Made by a program: the position numbers and the translations under genes
The notes under the pieces: generated by a model
Seen by the model: only the letters and a program-made list of their open reading frames with translations
Told to the model about the DNA's origin: nothing
The model's database searches: none
Assembly (NCBI GenBank): GCA_001692895.1
Contig: KV748233.1
Coordinates: forward strand, 806,001-870,000
Reading direction: 5' to 3'
Origin: Cenococcum geophilum 1.58
Lineage: Eukaryota > Ascomycota > Dothideomycetes > Gloniales > Gloniaceae
DNA length: 64,000 nucleotides
In this document: piece by piece, positions 1-12,752 of the stretch
Numbering within the stretch: the first letter of the stretch is position 1
Layout: the number at the start of each line of letters is the position of its first letter

Positions 1-215
1 AAGCTTAAAGGGAGCCCTGCACGGAGCTCTACTAAAGCTTAGTAAAAGCTTTACGTATAAAGGCTCTGCACTAAGCTTTATACTAAGCTCTACATATAGG
101 GGCTCTATATAAAGGCTCTGTATAAAGCTCTATATAAAGCTCTATATATGACGGCTCTACTATAGAGGCTTTATATAAAAGCTTTATACGGAACCGTTAT
201 ACGTAGAGCTGTTAT
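1..215. repeat. Imperfect GCTCTATATAAAG minisatellite, left edge of window
   Basis: The sequence is a degenerate array of 10-20 bp units built on 'ggctctatataaag' and 'agctttatac'. The same repeat type occurs inside the satellite-bearing elements at 1296-1366, 50866-50985 and 52209-52545. This is therefore probably the end of a fourth copy that continues left of the window. I see no coding potential. Confidence 0.7.
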
Positions 216-1006
216 ATAGAGCCTTAGTAAATACCTTTAGCTTTTCTACTAATTAGATATCACCTTTCTACCTTTTTATTTATACTTCTCTTTATATAAA
301 ATACTATAAAATAAGAGTAGGAAAAAAGAGAGTAGACCTAGTAGTTTAAATTTAATAACTTTTATCTACTTTTTATTATCCTTTAGTTTTATAATCCGAT
401 TCTTACCCTCTAGTGCTCCTACTACCACCATTATAGGCTAAGAATTTATTGTATAACAAATATTAAGCCCTATAATCCCGCTACTTATAATTTCTATAGC
501 ATTTACTATAGAACCCTAGGAGACTCTAATATTTAGTAAAGGGGTAAGGGCCTACTAAATAACGTAAAGTCGCCGTATAAGCCTTATAAGGCTAGTGTTA
601 ATTAGCCCTCTACCTTATATAAGTAATATAGGTTACTTATAGTTATATTTAGAAACCTATAGCTTTAAATTAAAATTATATTTATATATAAGGGCCTTCC
701 TATTTATACCTACCTTTCTAATATACCTCCTACCTAAGTCTCGATATTAATTACTAGTAAAGCTTTTACCCTCTCCTATTTATCTTAAGGGTAGTTAGTT
801 ATATAGGTATATTATATAGAGAAATGAGTTTATTTATAGTATGGTAATATTGCTAAAGAATCTCTTATATAGTAGGACGAGAAGTATATTAGATAATTAT
901 ATTTCCTAATTCCTAATAAAAGACAATATTAATAGGATTTAAACTTGTAATCTATTAAGTTTAAAGTTAGTATATATTTTACCTACGCTACCTAAATACC
1001 TTTACG
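216..1006. other. AT-rich stretch, nothing recognised
   Basis: This is AT-rich DNA with frequent stops in all frames. Some runs look vaguely coding on either strand (about 760-940), but I could not match them to a known domain. It may be a strongly mutated piece of a retroelement, possibly an upstream part of Gypsy B, whose gag region is not seen elsewhere in the window. That idea is inference only. Confidence 0.4.
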
Positions 1007-1508
1007 TTAGGAAAATTTTTACTAGCATTTAATTTTACTTTTTTGCCATTTTAGCATTTTCTAGCATTTAGTAGCTAAAAGCGGCATTTATAGTTAAGTC
1101 TTAGTATTTAGCTACTAAGTACTAACTATAAGATTACTAAGCATATATAAAAGTATCATTTTTATATTTTTTATATATACCCTATTAATATTTATAAACA
1201 TATATAATTTTATAATTTTATAATTTTATATATTTTAGATAATTTTACATTTTAGATATACTTTATTAATAAATATTAAAATTACTACTTTTTAAACTTT
1301 ATATAAAGTTTTATATAAGGCTTTACACAAAGCTCTATATAAAACTCTATATATAAAGGCTCTATATTAGGTCCCCGCTATATTCCTAATAGCCTCTATA
1401 TATACCTCTACTAAGTATACCCCCTATATAGCCTACCTTATTTTTTACCCTTTCTTCCTTTCTTATATCCTCTCTACCTAAGGAGGCACTAGAATAGTAG
1501 CTAGTAAA

Positions 1509-1615
1509 AAACTATCGCTAAAACTAGATAATAGTTGCTAGAACTAAACAACCGTTACTAAAACTAGACGACTATTATTAGAACTAGACGACCGTTACTA
1601 AAGCTAAACAATAAT
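1509..1615. repeat. About 20-bp tandem repeat (CTAGACGACCGTTGCTARAA type), copy A
   Basis: There are about five imperfect units of the form 'ctagacgaccgttactaaaa'. The array sits at the same place relative to the TAGG array in all three copies (50466-50725 reversed; 52674-52798). The units differ mostly by transitions. Confidence 0.75.
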
Positions 1616-1665
1616 AACTAGCTAGCGAACACTATAAAAAATTTAATTAATTAATTAAGTTAAGG

Positions 1666-2055
1666 TAGTATAGATAGGTAGGTATAAACAGGCAGATACT
1701 AATAGGTAGGTAAATGTAGGTAGGTAGGCAGATATAGGTAGGTAAGTAGATATAAATAGGTAAGCAGATATAGATAGGCAAGTAGATATAAATAGGTAGG
1801 TAAATGTAAATAAGTAGGTAGATGCAAATAGGTAGGTAGATAGGTAAGTAAATAGGTAGGTAGATAAGTAGGTAGGTAGGTAGGTAGATAGGTAAGTAAA
1901 TAGGTAGGTAGATAAGTAGGTAGGTAGATAGGTAGGTAGGTAGGTAGGTAGGTAGGTAGGTAGGTAAGTAGGTAGGTAAGTAGGTAGGTAGGTAGGTAGG
2001 TAGATAGGTAAGTAGGTAAGTAGGTAGGTAGGTAAATTAGTAGGTAAGTAGTAGT
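1666..2055. repeat. TAGG tetranucleotide microsatellite, copy A
   Basis: This is a run of nearly 400 bp of TAGG, with 'tagataggtaagtaaatagg' variants at the left and almost pure TAGG between about 1925 and 2035. It is not the usual fungal telomere repeat TTAGGG. Sister arrays lie at 50004-50414 (as CCTA) and 52846-53131. The long overlapping frames read through such arrays are artefacts of the period. Confidence 0.95.
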
Positions 2056-3049
2056 AACCCCTAAGTAATATATATATATATACCTATTTTACCTCCTATA
2101 TATAGATCTTTATATAATATTAATTTTTATATTTATAAAGTAATACTTATATAATCCTATAGAGCACGACATTAAAACCCTAAAAATACTCTCTTTAGCT
2201 TATTACTTATTCTAGGTATTAAAAGAACTTTAATTATAAGCTATAAAAGTTATAGAAATCTTATATACTAAAGAGGCTAGTTCTACTATTAAATAGCTAT
2301 TATATATCTATTAAGCGGAATTAGATTCTTATTAATATAGTACTCTATATAGAGTTAAAGCCTAGCCTTTATCTTATCCTCTAGAGCTATATATAGTATA
2401 AAAAACCAGTTATTTTATCTTGTATAATTATTAAGAGACACTATTTTACTAGTATATTTAATAAACTATATTATATAGTTATAATATTTTAAATATTTTA
2501 ACCTCTTTTACGCTTTTTATCTAATACTGGCTCTAATTCTTTATCCTTTTTTTCTTTCTTTTAACTAGTGGTAGTACTTATTATATAACTTCTTCTTCTT
2601 CTCCTTCTTCTTCTTTATCTTATTCCTTATTCTCTTTATTATATAAGTCTATAAGCTTTTTATTCTTTTTTAAACTAAATAAAAAGGTATAAATAATAAG
2701 ATTAATAATGTACCCCTAATAGCGAATTATTTAATATATTGCGATCTAGTTAATTTTATACTTAAGGCTAAGCTATTAGCTAATTATATAACAGAGAATG
2801 TTATTTAATCCGGTATTATCGCCAATAAAAGCTCTAATCTTTATTTTAATGCTATATGTTACGGACCTTATATTAATAATAATAGCACTACTAAGAAGAG
2901 ATATAAATAGGTTAGTTAAGATAGTATATAAGGCGCTAAAACCGATTAAGCTATAGGATAAGTGGTAGCTAAGTTATATAGCTAGTTATATTATAAGTTT
3001 AGAATATAAAATCGTAGGAATATAGGAATATAGTATAGTAATATAATTA
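2056..3049. other. Unassigned AT-rich stretch with a CT-rich tract
   Basis: There is no recognisable gene. A pyrimidine-rich tract at about 2545-2640 (mostly CTT) would encode a Glu/Lys-rich low-complexity stretch on the minus strand. I could not tie it to a family. The part from 2700 to 3049 looks weakly coding on the plus strand but matches nothing I know. The boundary with Gypsy A at about 3050 is where reverse-transcriptase homology stops. Confidence 0.4.
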
Positions 3050-5440
3050 GGCCTAAGTATATGACTTCGGGCGCGTAGAACTTGCATTTCTTAATATCGC
3101 ATTATAAGCCTGTATCTCGCAGGCGTTTAAAGACCATTTAAACGTGCTTCTAATGCTTAAAAAGCGAAAATAAATAAATAAAAATATTATTAATATACGC
3201 GGTAATAAATATATTAAGGAATTTGTAAAGCGTATTATTAACGTATTACTAAAACGTACTAGGACCGTTATTTACACTAAACGGTATTACTAGGTATTTA
3301 AAAAGTCCCTATTATATACAGAAAGCCGTATACTTTTTATCTCCTTTATAAACACGGATTTGATTAAAAGTAGTAACTATATTAAGTTTTATAAAGTATT
3401 ATACTTTTACTAAGTAGTTAAGCGTTTTTTAAAGTAGAGGAATTGGATATTGGTTTTAAATTATAATTATATTTAGGGCTTAATAATTAATATAGAACCT
3501 TAAGCCTTTTTTAGGGTTTTTAATAAATAATATAAATAAAGTAAATAGTAATTAACTAGGGCGAACAAATCCTTTCTCTAGGTGCTTTTTAAGGTATTAT
3601 TGTATTATAAGTAGCTCTTTTCGCGATATACCGTATAACGGGCTAAACTTTAGCATTATACTAGGTTTAAGTTCTATCTTAAAATTATACTTGTCTTAAT
3701 ATAGGGGTAGTTAGTTTACGAATTGTTTCTTAAACGTATTAATTAGATTATAATATTCTTTAGGTCTAAGAGGTTGGGGGTTAATATATTGCTTCGGTTT
3801 TAATGCCTTTTTAATATCTTCTAGTATTATAGTAAAGATCTTATAGTCTCATTTTCTTACTAATAAATTTTAAGGGGTTTTAATATATTATCTTCGCATT
3901 CTTTACCGCGATTAGCAGTTGTTATAACTTTATTATATTAGTTTAAGGTTTATAGTAAGGGAAATTATATTATATTAAATTTAAATAGTTATATGTATGT
4001 TTATAGGGCAAGTAGTATTTTAAGTAATAACTTCAGTAGTAGGTTATATGGAATTTTAGTATTTCTTTAACCTAGCTAATTAAAGGGTTATATTATTTTA
4101 GCTTTTCGTGTTTAAGTATTACCTTATAATGCTTTAAGGGTATTATAAATAGGGAAACGTATTTAAGGTATTTACCTATCTATATCTTTATAAGAGCGTA
4201 ATGCGTTAGTTCGCTATATATTAAAGGCTTACTATTAAAGCCTTATAGGCCTTAGAGCTTATTAAGTTTCTTTAAATTTAAGCGTTAAGTTTTCGCGTAG
4301 TTTATATTAATAAAGCCTATATTAGTAGCTCCGCTATTTATAAGGATTTATACTTTTTTTTATTTTTTAAGTATTTAAATTTCGCTAAGTATATTAAGGG
4401 AGTTATATTATATATTAGCGCTAGAAGAGCCTAGACACTTATACTCTTCTACTTCTTATCTTAAGGCGCAATTTAGCCCTAGGACAATTCGTTTTCTAAA
4501 TTAACTAAAGGTAAGATACTTTATAGCAACTAAGTATAATTTATAAAATAAGTATAATTTAAGGACTAAGAGGAACTACGTCGGACTTTTTTAAAAGGGT
4601 AAGTTTAGCAATTTCTTTAAATATATCCCTTTTTACCACATCTAAAGTATTCTCTATTTACGGCTTATATTCTTTATTTATTAGTTCCTAAGAGTGTATA
4701 GGATTAAGTGGTATTAAGGTCTATAGGGTTATATATAAGGCTTTTTAGTTTTAGAGATAGATTATACTTTAGGGTGTATATTAGGTTTATAGAGTTTTAA
4801 ACGTAAAGTATAGTTAGCTTTAGGGAATAAGTCTATTTATTATATTAAAGGTCCTTATTAATTCGTTAATATATTATAGTAAATTTGGGTAAGTCCTTCG
4901 GTAGTTTTCTACCTACTAACTATACTCTAATTTTATTTAAAATAGCTTAATAAAGAGCAGTAACTCTAGCAGCTTTATTCTAATCTAGTTTACTAATAAG
5001 GCTTAAAATTTAAAAAAAAAAAGCTAGTAAAGTCTTGGTTCCGTTATTATAGGTTTTTAAGTTTGGTAATAGCTGTATATTTATAGCTAGCGTTATTATA
5101 TATTTTTTTTAATAGAGAGATAAAGATTTTAAAATTAATAAAGGTGCTATTATAAAAAAATTGGTCTATAGTTTATGTAGCGTCTTTACTTAAATAAGAT
5201 ATTCTATAGCTAATCTTACTAGCTTTAGTAGGGTATTAGTTATAGTTTATTAAAGGTTTAAAATGGAGCTTAGTTATAAAGGGACGTAGGTTATTTTAAT
5301 TTTTATTAAATATTACAGGGTTAAGGAGCTTTTTAGATTTTATAGTAGGTACTAGGTTTATTATAGGTATATATTAAGCTACTATTATTAGTTTAGGGTT
5401 TATATTTAATAGGTTAGGTTTATATATAGTCATTTTAATT
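3050..5440 (-). mobile_element. Gypsy A: truncated Ty3/Gypsy retrotransposon fossil
   Basis: Read on the minus strand, the parts come in Ty3/Gypsy order: a gag domain (about 5430-4900), a CCHC zinc knuckle (about 4651-4609, 'FRCGKKGYI' context), an aspartic protease region with an 'NSGATN' motif (about 4390-4060), and a reverse transcriptase (about 3800-3060) ending near its 'YLGLI' motif. RNase H, integrase and the 3' LTR are missing, so the element is cut off at about 3050. The frames are broken many times, and composition is extremely AT-rich, consistent with old RIP. It lies just left of the Gypsy B protease and probably landed in Gypsy B or truncated it; the junction at about 5998 is not resolved. 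Confidence 0.8.
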
Positions 5441-5997
5441 TTATTTATAGGTGTTACTATTAGGGTCTTTAATATAAGTACTTTAAGGTTATTAAGTTCT
5501 TTATGGATTACTCCTATTAATTACTAGTACTAAGCTTCTAATATCACTCGCTATTAGGTTAAAGTATCCGTAAAGGACTATTATATTATAGTTAACTATT
5601 CCCTAACTAGGGCTATAATGCTTATAGTTAACGTGGAGGGTTTAAGTTTGTTTACTATTTTAATAGTAGTTATTTTAACGTAACGTAATATAAGGGCGTA
5701 AAGAGAATTTAGGGAAGATTTAAAGGAATAATATATATTCTATTTAAATCTAAGGGTATATAGCTCTTACTAAGAATAAGACATTGCATAAAAAAGAGAA
5801 AGGAATAATAAGAAAGTTATATATTAAATAGTTAGGGGTCTTAGTGGTTGATATATACGCACGTATATACGCGGTCTTCGACTAACTTTAGTAGAATTTA
5901 ATATATCTAGTAGAACTTGGCAGAAGTTAATTAAGCTAGTAGAATTTAGTAGAATTTGGTTAAAGCGTTAGAATTTATCTGTTAAGTATTTTACTAA
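5441..5997 (-). other. Presumed leader and 5' LTR of Gypsy A, with short tandem repeat
   Basis: The interval lies upstream of the Gypsy A gag and ends 'tactaagaca', a plausible LTR terminus, where Gypsy B coding starts. At 5884-5975 there is a loose array of about 11-bp units of the type 'agtagaatttg'. Without a second LTR copy the LTR start cannot be fixed, so I do not claim limits for it. Confidence 0.35.
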
Positions 5998-6430
5998 GAC
6001 ATTCCTACTATAACTAGGCTAGTCCTGTTATAGTAAATGCCTTTACCTTAATAAATACCTAGTGCGCTATAAAGCTAGCTAACTTTTTAAATATATCCTT
6101 TAAAGAACTACCTAAACTAATTCCTATTTATGGGTATAATAGATAAATAGGGCTACCTACTATAACTATTTTATGGATTTACCTTCGTATTAACGGATAA
6201 AGGTAGTATAATATCCCCTTTCTTATTATAGACCTAGGAAGCTATAATATAATCTTAGGGAAAAAATAGCTAGCCTATTTAGGCTTATAGCTTAACGTAT
6301 AGAATAGATAGCTTATTTAGCCTAAAACCCTACCCCTAACTCCTGCTTTATAAAAGAAATTAGCATTATAATAGAAAACTTTATATAGCCCTAAATTAAT
6401 ACTATTTACTAAGCTAATACTATATATAAG
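5998..6430 (+). mobile_element. Gypsy B piece 1: protease region
   Basis: This is a plus-strand fossil of a Ty3/Gypsy aspartic protease region. The C-terminal half of the domain is recognisable, with an 'LIIDLGSYNIILGKK' stretch as in many fungal Gypsy elements, where this part follows the active site. It is interrupted at 6430 by Copia 1, whose insertion duplicated ATAAG (6426-6430 and 12753-12757). The next piece resumes at 12753. It is the leftmost recognisable piece of the oldest element in the nest; its gag part was not found. The copy is broken many times. Confidence 0.7.
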
Positions 6431-6701
6431 TGTTTGTACCAACTTAATGGTATAAGTAAGTTATATCCTAGGGCACGAAATACGTATAGTATCGTATGCT
6501 CTTTAGGATGGTAGTAACTGTCGATTATATAAAGCAGACTACGTAGTCTATATATTAATGCGCCTCCCCCTTAATTAGTTAGTGCTTTATAAGTGCACTA
6601 GATATATAAGCGAGTGGTTGGTGCACTAAACGCGTAAACGCGTACCTGGCGTACCGAACGCATAGGCACGTAGTTAGTACGGCAGGTGCTATAATTATAT
6701 A
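6431..6701 (-). repeat. Copia 1 copy 1, 3' LTR
   Basis: This 271-bp repeat pairs with 12482-12752. On the plus strand it starts 'tgtttgtacc' and ends 'ataattatata'. It contains the palindromic word 'aaacgcgtaaacgcgt'. It is flanked on the left by ATAAG. Confidence 0.9.
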
Positions 6702-6901
6702 CTAGCGGTACTTAAAAAATAAAGCCACCTGTGTATAGTCTCCGTAATTGCTTTAATAGAACCGTAAAATATAAAAGAAAATATATAGGAAACTCCTCCT
6801 AAGGTGCCTTCTGGGCTGCTTTCTAAACGGTGCCCTAAGCTAGCCGTAAGTCCTACTTATAGTCCATAAAATAAACCATACGGCCTTTTAGCGGGCTGTA
6901 G

Positions 6902-7095
6902 ACAAGCCATAAGTTAGATCTTAAGGGCCGCTAAGGCGCTGGTGCTAAGTAAGCTAATAGCAATTTTCCATCCTAGGGATAGAAAATCGTAATTAGTTGA
7001 TTTAACTACCCTAGCAGAATATGGCAGAATTCGGCAGGTTACGTAAGTCCACTAAGTGCCATCGCAGCTTTCCACCGTTTTCTACCTAATAGCTT
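6902..7095. repeat. Extra segment in Copia 1 copy 1, absent from copy 2
   Basis: Alignment by eye with 63700-63900 shows about 190 bp present only here. It is flanked by two similar words ('ccatacggccttttagcggg' and 'ccgtacggtcttttaatagg'), as expected for a duplication or insertion. It contains the shared palindromic module at 6951-7003. Confidence 0.5.
6951..7003. repeat. Shared hairpin module P1, copy 1
   Basis: This is a near-palindrome with arms 'attttccat' and 'atagaaaat', flanked by 'agctaatag' and 'taattagtt'. Close copies lie at 33286-33339 (reverse orientation) and 34593-34645, in unrelated elements. Confidence 0.55.
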
Positions 7096-10000
7096 ATGGT
7101 CCGTAGAATAAGCTATATAATAAGCCGTACGGTCTTTTAATAGGCCGTAGGCGTACTATAGGTACTTCGTTAGTCCCGTTTTACCTATTTTATAACTTTT
7201 AGGTTGAGCTTATTTATATTAATTAGGGTTTTAAGGGCTTAACACAGCTTTGCCTTAGTTATAGCGTTTACTAGGTTGTTTCCGCCGCTAATCTATTTAA
7301 CCTCTATAATTTTACATTGTTTATAGGCCTGATATAAGTACATTGGGTCAATTATAAGCCTCTTTTCCTATGTTGTACCTAGTTTAACTAGGCAGTTATA
7401 GAGGGACTTTAAATCAGTGTATAAAACTAGGGGTAACTGCTCTAGTTATAAAATCTTCTAGACTGTTAATTTAATTGCGGCTGCTATATTAAAGCTATAA
7501 GCTAGTATATATAGTTTAGAAGCTAGTATACTGCGGGTTACTCATTTGCACTTAATTAAAGACTAATATAGTATATTTGCGTCCTGATTACGGTCCGTAA
7601 GTATAATTATAAAGCCGATTTGTGATAATAGGTCTTTATTATTGGTAAAGGAGGCGTCTGTAAATGCTAGTAAGCTAAGAGAACTTAGGTTTAGTGGTAT
7701 AAAAGTAAGTCCCCTTGCTGCATTGTTAATTTGCTATTGAATACGCTTATTAAGCTGCTTAATATTTATTTCTTGTAGATCTACTACCTGGGCTGTAAAG
7801 GATAAATTATAGGTAGATTTAGGTTGATAGACTATAGCAATATAGGCGCCTTTTACATGCTATGCAACGTATTAGTCCTTTATATTTATAGTTTTATAAG
7901 TCTCTCCGCGGGAGCTAGTAAGGTCCGTAGGCTTTACTATAATAGGCTTTAGGTTTTAAGCTTAGCGTTCCTAAGTTAGCTTAATTAGGTTGCCCTTTTG
8001 TGTAATTAAGCCTCTATTAAACTTAATTAGATTCTACTTAGTTAACTACTTTTACGGCTTTGCTAAGAACTTGGCCTTTTATAGTTTAGTTTCTTTAGTA
8101 TCCGTAAAGGTCTAGTCTGCTAGGAATAGGGTATTATCTATTTAGAGTCTAATAATACTAAGGCCGTTTAATAGGCTGTATAGGAGGTAGGGGTTATAGG
8201 TTAACTGTTCTATTTTAAGCTTACTAATATAATGCTAGTGGTATGTTTTAAATTAATGGTTTTTAGTTTCCGGTACTTCGTAAAGAGGTTTTATAATTTA
8301 TAAAATTGTTCCTAGTTATAAATTAAGCTCAAGCGGTGGTTGTATAAAGATGTCCCTACTTAGGTAGGTATTGGACTGTACGTAGGCTTATAAGATATCC
8401 TGTAAGTAGAGGGCTATAAGTTTAGTTTGCTGTAGTCTAGGCGTAAGTGTAAGTATAATCCATTGGCTGACCTGTTAAATTATAGGTAATTGCGTAAGAA
8501 TTAAGCCCTTTCCCTAGTCGTTATAAGCTTGTATAATAAGCCTTAATTTCTTAAAGGCTTTATTAGTATTAAGGTGCTTAATTTTATTAATAAAGCGCGA
8601 GTTGAAAATACGGACGCCTTACGGAACGTCTTTCTCTATTACGACTGTAAAGACGCCCTTTTTAAGTAGTTTATTAATCTCTTTGCGTTATAAGTCCGTA
8701 AAAGGGGTTTCCTATACTAGAACTAATATATCCGCAGGCGGAGATTGCCTTATAGATGTGCCTGCGGAGGTTAGGTAGCTCTCTGTTATAGGGTACTTTT
8801 AGGGGCGTCCTTGGCCACGCTTTATAGTAGATTTAGTAGGTTCGGTAGGTTTACAAGGGACTTTTAGGGTAGGTAAGGGTGCTTCTAGTTTATTTGGTTT
8901 AGTGGGTACTTCTGGTTTATCTGGTTTAACGTTATAGGTGTATTTAAACCAAAAATAGGGTTTTATGGACGTGCTTCTAAAGCTAGTTAGTCCGCTAGGA
9001 AGTTATACGCAGTATGTTTCGTCTTCTATAGCTAGTAAATAATAAGGTTTAGTCTAGTTGCCGCTCTTATGCTATATAAGGACTTTAGAATTGAGCGGGA
9101 GGTTATAGACTAAGGTTATATTAGGTCTGTTGCGGTAATATAGGGCGCTATTAATAGCTTATTTAGCCCGTAATTTGACTATTTCGGCCATTACCTTCTA
9201 TATTACCGCTGCTCGTTCCGTAATAAATGGGGTAGGGGGGCCTAGGTTGCTTATCCTTGGGTAGGCTCCGTAAACTAAGAGGGTAGGTACTAGTCTGTTA
9301 GGGCTAGCGGTGTTATTAACGGCTTTTACGGCTATCTATAAAGCTAGTTCCTTTTAGATGTCCTTATACTTATCTATAATAATCTAGTAGGCTCTCTATA
9401 AAGCTAGGTAAGCTTATTTAATAAGCCTAATAGACTAATACGCCTTAACTAGAACGGCTTTTGTTGAAATAGCTATGGCCGTAGTATACTATTGGAATTC
9501 CTTACTAATAAAGTTCTTACTAGCGTTGTGGGTAATATATTTAGGAGGTCTAAGGTATATATTAATTTAGTAGGTCCGTAAAATATCCTAAGTGTATTTT
9601 ATAGATATATTTTATAACTAACGGGTGGCTTAATAGCGGGTTACCTTATTAATTATATGTAATACTAGGCTGCCGTTAATGTATATAATATTTATATATA
9701 CTAAGTGGTTGAAATTAAGATCCTTATAAAGGGTGAACTTGAATTAGCCTAGGGAATGTCTATATTTCTAGTAAAAGGAGCAGTATTTAGTTAGGTGATT
9801 AATTGCCTTCCTATTAATGTCGTTATGTCTAGAGCGTTTAAGGACTCTATATAGCTTTTCGGCTAATAGGTAGCTAAAACGGTAGTATAGGTGGTGGATT
9901 TTAGTACTAATAAGGTAGTACGGGTTATAGTTAAAAGATTCCTTAATATAGGTCCGTATAGTTTCTCCCTATATAAGGAACGGGTGTTTAAATCGTTATA

Positions 10001-12481
10001 TAATTGGTAGGGTAATATACTTGCTTCCTAGGGCAGTTATAGGGCCAATTAAGGTATCTATAATGTTGTTATAGTAGACCTATAACCTATCTATATCCGT
10101 AAGGTAAAGTAGGAAAGGGGTATCCGCTTTTACTATATGGAAGTTAACTAGGCTAATTAGAGTCTTAACTTTAACTAATCTAATTAATGCGGTTAAGCTA
10201 ATGCCGAATTAGACGTTTACGGCCCCAGTTTATATAGTATTAATGTCCGTATTATTATATGTAGTGGTTTTATATATAAGGTATTGTCTATAACCTATAG
10301 TAGACTTTTTAAAGGCACCTGTATTAATTATAACGCTATAGAATTCTTTAGGAGTATAGCGTTCTATAGTGATATATGTAAATAGATTCTATTTACGGTC
10401 CGTAACGTCTATAATAGGTTTAATAAGTATACTTACGGGCTGGTTTTTGGGTATACTTAAGTGTATAAAGGAGCGGTCGGGTAATACGGTTATAATATTA
10501 AAGGCTTAGTTATCTATAAAAGGTTTAAAAGTGGTTAGAAATATCTTTAAGGTCTCCTATTCCTAAGTATTTAAGTTAAAGTTAATTATAAGAGCTTCTA
10601 TTAACTTGTTAAGAGACTCCTTTGCTTTCTTTCCTTTATAGTCTAAGATAAACTAGTTAATCCGATTATTAAATCTCTTCTTAGACTTATTATATTCTTT
10701 TTGGGTATGCCTTATAGACTAATATTCTTTCTTACTATATATAAAGCACCTCTGATTAGTTTATTTATAGGGGTATACTTTTATACAGGAGTTGCTATAG
10801 GGGTTATAGGTAGGATCTGGTCAATACGGGTGCTGCTAGCGGTAGCGGCAGTCCGTAAAGTAGGCATCTAAGTTAGTTTGCAGATTTTATAGGTCTGTAA
10901 TAAAGGCTTAGGTACTGCCTAGCAGGTTTAAGGCTTTATATATTATAAAAAAGGACCGTAAATCGTTAATAAGGCCAGCTATAGTATCTGCGGGCTTATA
11001 ATAGGCGTATTTATAGGGTTCCATTTCCTAGTAAGCCGTAATAAGTTTATTATATAGGAAGTCGTCCGTTTAAAGCTTAATATTAAGACCGTGCTATAGG
11101 TGGTGGAGGTTTTTAATAAGGATCTGCAGGCACTTTATAGTTGATTTTTTAGTGTTCTTGTCTATTACGGTCCGTAACTTAGTCGCATTCTATTAGGTAA
11201 AAATATTACGCTTATATTCCGGTCCTTTAAAGTAGTTATATATAGCTTTATATAGCTTATTAAAGGGAACACTAAGGGGGTTACTCTTAAGGTTAGTATA
11301 ATAGTGGTAAAGTTCTAGGCCGCGTAGTATAGTAGAGTAGGTTTAGCTAAACTTCTATTTAAGAATATTAGCCTTCTAACAGAGGTCCGTAAAGATAGTT
11401 AGTTTAAAGTTAAAGTTATTATTTTTACAGCTATACTTAGATTTATTAGTATAGAGCTTAGCTAGGTTAGCTAGCTCCTTACTATAGGTCTTTACTTAGG
11501 TAGTTTGCGGATTTATAACTTAAGTAATAGGAGGGTTTTAGTTCGTATTTTGGTTTATGGGGGTATTACGGTCCGTAATTTAGGTTGCGGTGGTATTATA
11601 GTCCGTAACTTAAGTATTAGGTATACTTTAGCTAGTAAGATTAATTCTAATGCTACTTAGGTTTGTAGAATAAATTTGGTTAAATAGGTTAGCTATAAGG
11701 CTAGAGATTCTGTTAAGTTTAAAGGAGGTAAAGAGGTTACTAGTTTTAATATAATCTAAAATCTACTCTTTAGTCTATTCCGTTTAGTCCTCCTTATATA
11801 GTATGTTATATAGAGACCATATAATAGTAATTTATTTATCCTTTTTAACCTATACACCTTAGTGATATAAAAGGGTTCGTAGGTTATAGATAGCAGTAGG
11901 GTTATAAGCCTTAAAAATAGCTTCCGTAAAGTCCGCAAAGTCTTTCTTATATTACTCCTATAGGTCGTTATTTATAAGCTTAAAATATCTATATTTAAGG
12001 ATTTTATATTTAATATAGTTATTAATATTAGTTATGGATATAAGGTTAACTCCTTAGCTCTATTTCTTTTAACCTTTATTAATCTACTTACTTATATCTA
12101 CTATACTGTATAGTATAGTACATAGCGGGTAGAAAAGGTCTTATAGTAGGCCGTAAAGGTAGTTAATAGGTCCGTAACGGTTTGTAGGAGGGTAGGAGGT
12201 TTCTATAAGGTCTTGTAACGGTCTATAAAGGTAATTAATAGGTCCGTAGTAGTTCGCGGGAGGGTAGGGGGTTCCGTAAAGGTCTGTATTCGCGTTTATA
12301 AACTTCTAGTAAACCGTACTAAGACTTAAATAAGTATATAAAGTTGGTGATAGGTCTGTAATCTCTGACTTCTGACCTTCTAGTAGGTCGTACTAGGAGT
12401 CTAAATAGGTAGTCGCTGTCATATATATTGCTTAGTAGGAGGTATTAAGTAATTGCTAATCTATACGCGCTTACTAATTAG

Positions 12482-12752
12482 TGTTTATACTAACTTAATG
12501 GTATAAGTGAGTTATATCCCGGGGCACGAAATATGTATAGTATTGTATGCTCTTTAGGATATTAGTAACTGTTAATTGTATAAAGCAGACTACGTGGTCT
12601 ATATACTAATGCGCCTCCCCCCTAATTAGTTAGTGCTTTATAAGTGCACTAGATATATAAGTAAGTGGTTAGTATACTAAACGCGTAAACGCGTACCTGG
12701 CGTACTGAACGCGTAGGTACGCGGTTAGTACGGCAGGTACTATAATTATATA
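12482..12752 (-). repeat. Copia 1 copy 1, 5' LTR
   Basis: Partner of 6431-6701, with the same length and the same ends. It differs mainly by transitions. It is followed by the ATAAG duplication at 12753-12757. Confidence 0.9.

Larger units (their letters stand above)
1007..2055 (+). mobile_element. Satellite-bearing non-coding element, copy A (left end and core)
   Basis: The copy starts at 'ttaggaaaatttttactag', directly after TACG at 1003-1006. The same end-type sequence is found at both ends of copy B. Inside come, in order, a block rich in 'tagcattt' (1010-1130), a GCTCTATATA minisatellite (1296-1366), a spacer containing 'ttaggtccccgctatattcc', a roughly 20-bp repeat array (1509-1615), the marker 'actagctagcgaacactata', and a TAGG microsatellite (1666-2055). 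The same order occurs in copy B (reversed) and copy C. No right end was found, so this copy is truncated or its end lies unrecognised at about 2060-2700. No protein is encoded. Confidence 0.6.
6431..12752 (-). mobile_element. Copia 1, copy 1: Ty1/Copia retrotransposon fossil
   Basis: This copy is bounded by two LTRs of equal length (6431-6701 and 12482-12752, 271 bp each) and by a perfect 5-bp target duplication ATAAG. Read on the minus strand, the order is gag (about 12000-10850), CCHC knuckle region (about 10750-10700), protease (about 10330-9950), GAG-pre-integrase and integrase (about 9890-9130), reverse transcriptase (about 8760-8060) and RNase H (about 7850-7230). Integrase before reverse transcriptase makes it Copia. 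The copy is structurally complete at its ends but very heavily broken by RIP-type change. It sits inside Gypsy B. Relative to copy 2 it carries about 190 extra bp near its 3' end (about 6902-7095). A GC-richer repeat of about 90 bp lies in the leader (about 12150-12290). Confidence 0.88.

Noticed and set aside
1666-2055. Possible interstitial telomere repeat
   Set aside because: The unit is TAGG, not TTAGGG, and the array sits at a fixed place inside a repeated element.
216-3049. Possible DNA transposase or CENP-B-like gene
   Set aside because: Only low-complexity Glu/Lys-rich and AT-driven residues are visible; no catalytic motif or terminal repeat supports it.
3060-4560. Long plus-strand reading that first looked like an integral membrane or recombinase protein
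   Set aside because: The minus strand gives clear gag, knuckle, protease and reverse transcriptase in order; the plus reading is its antisense.
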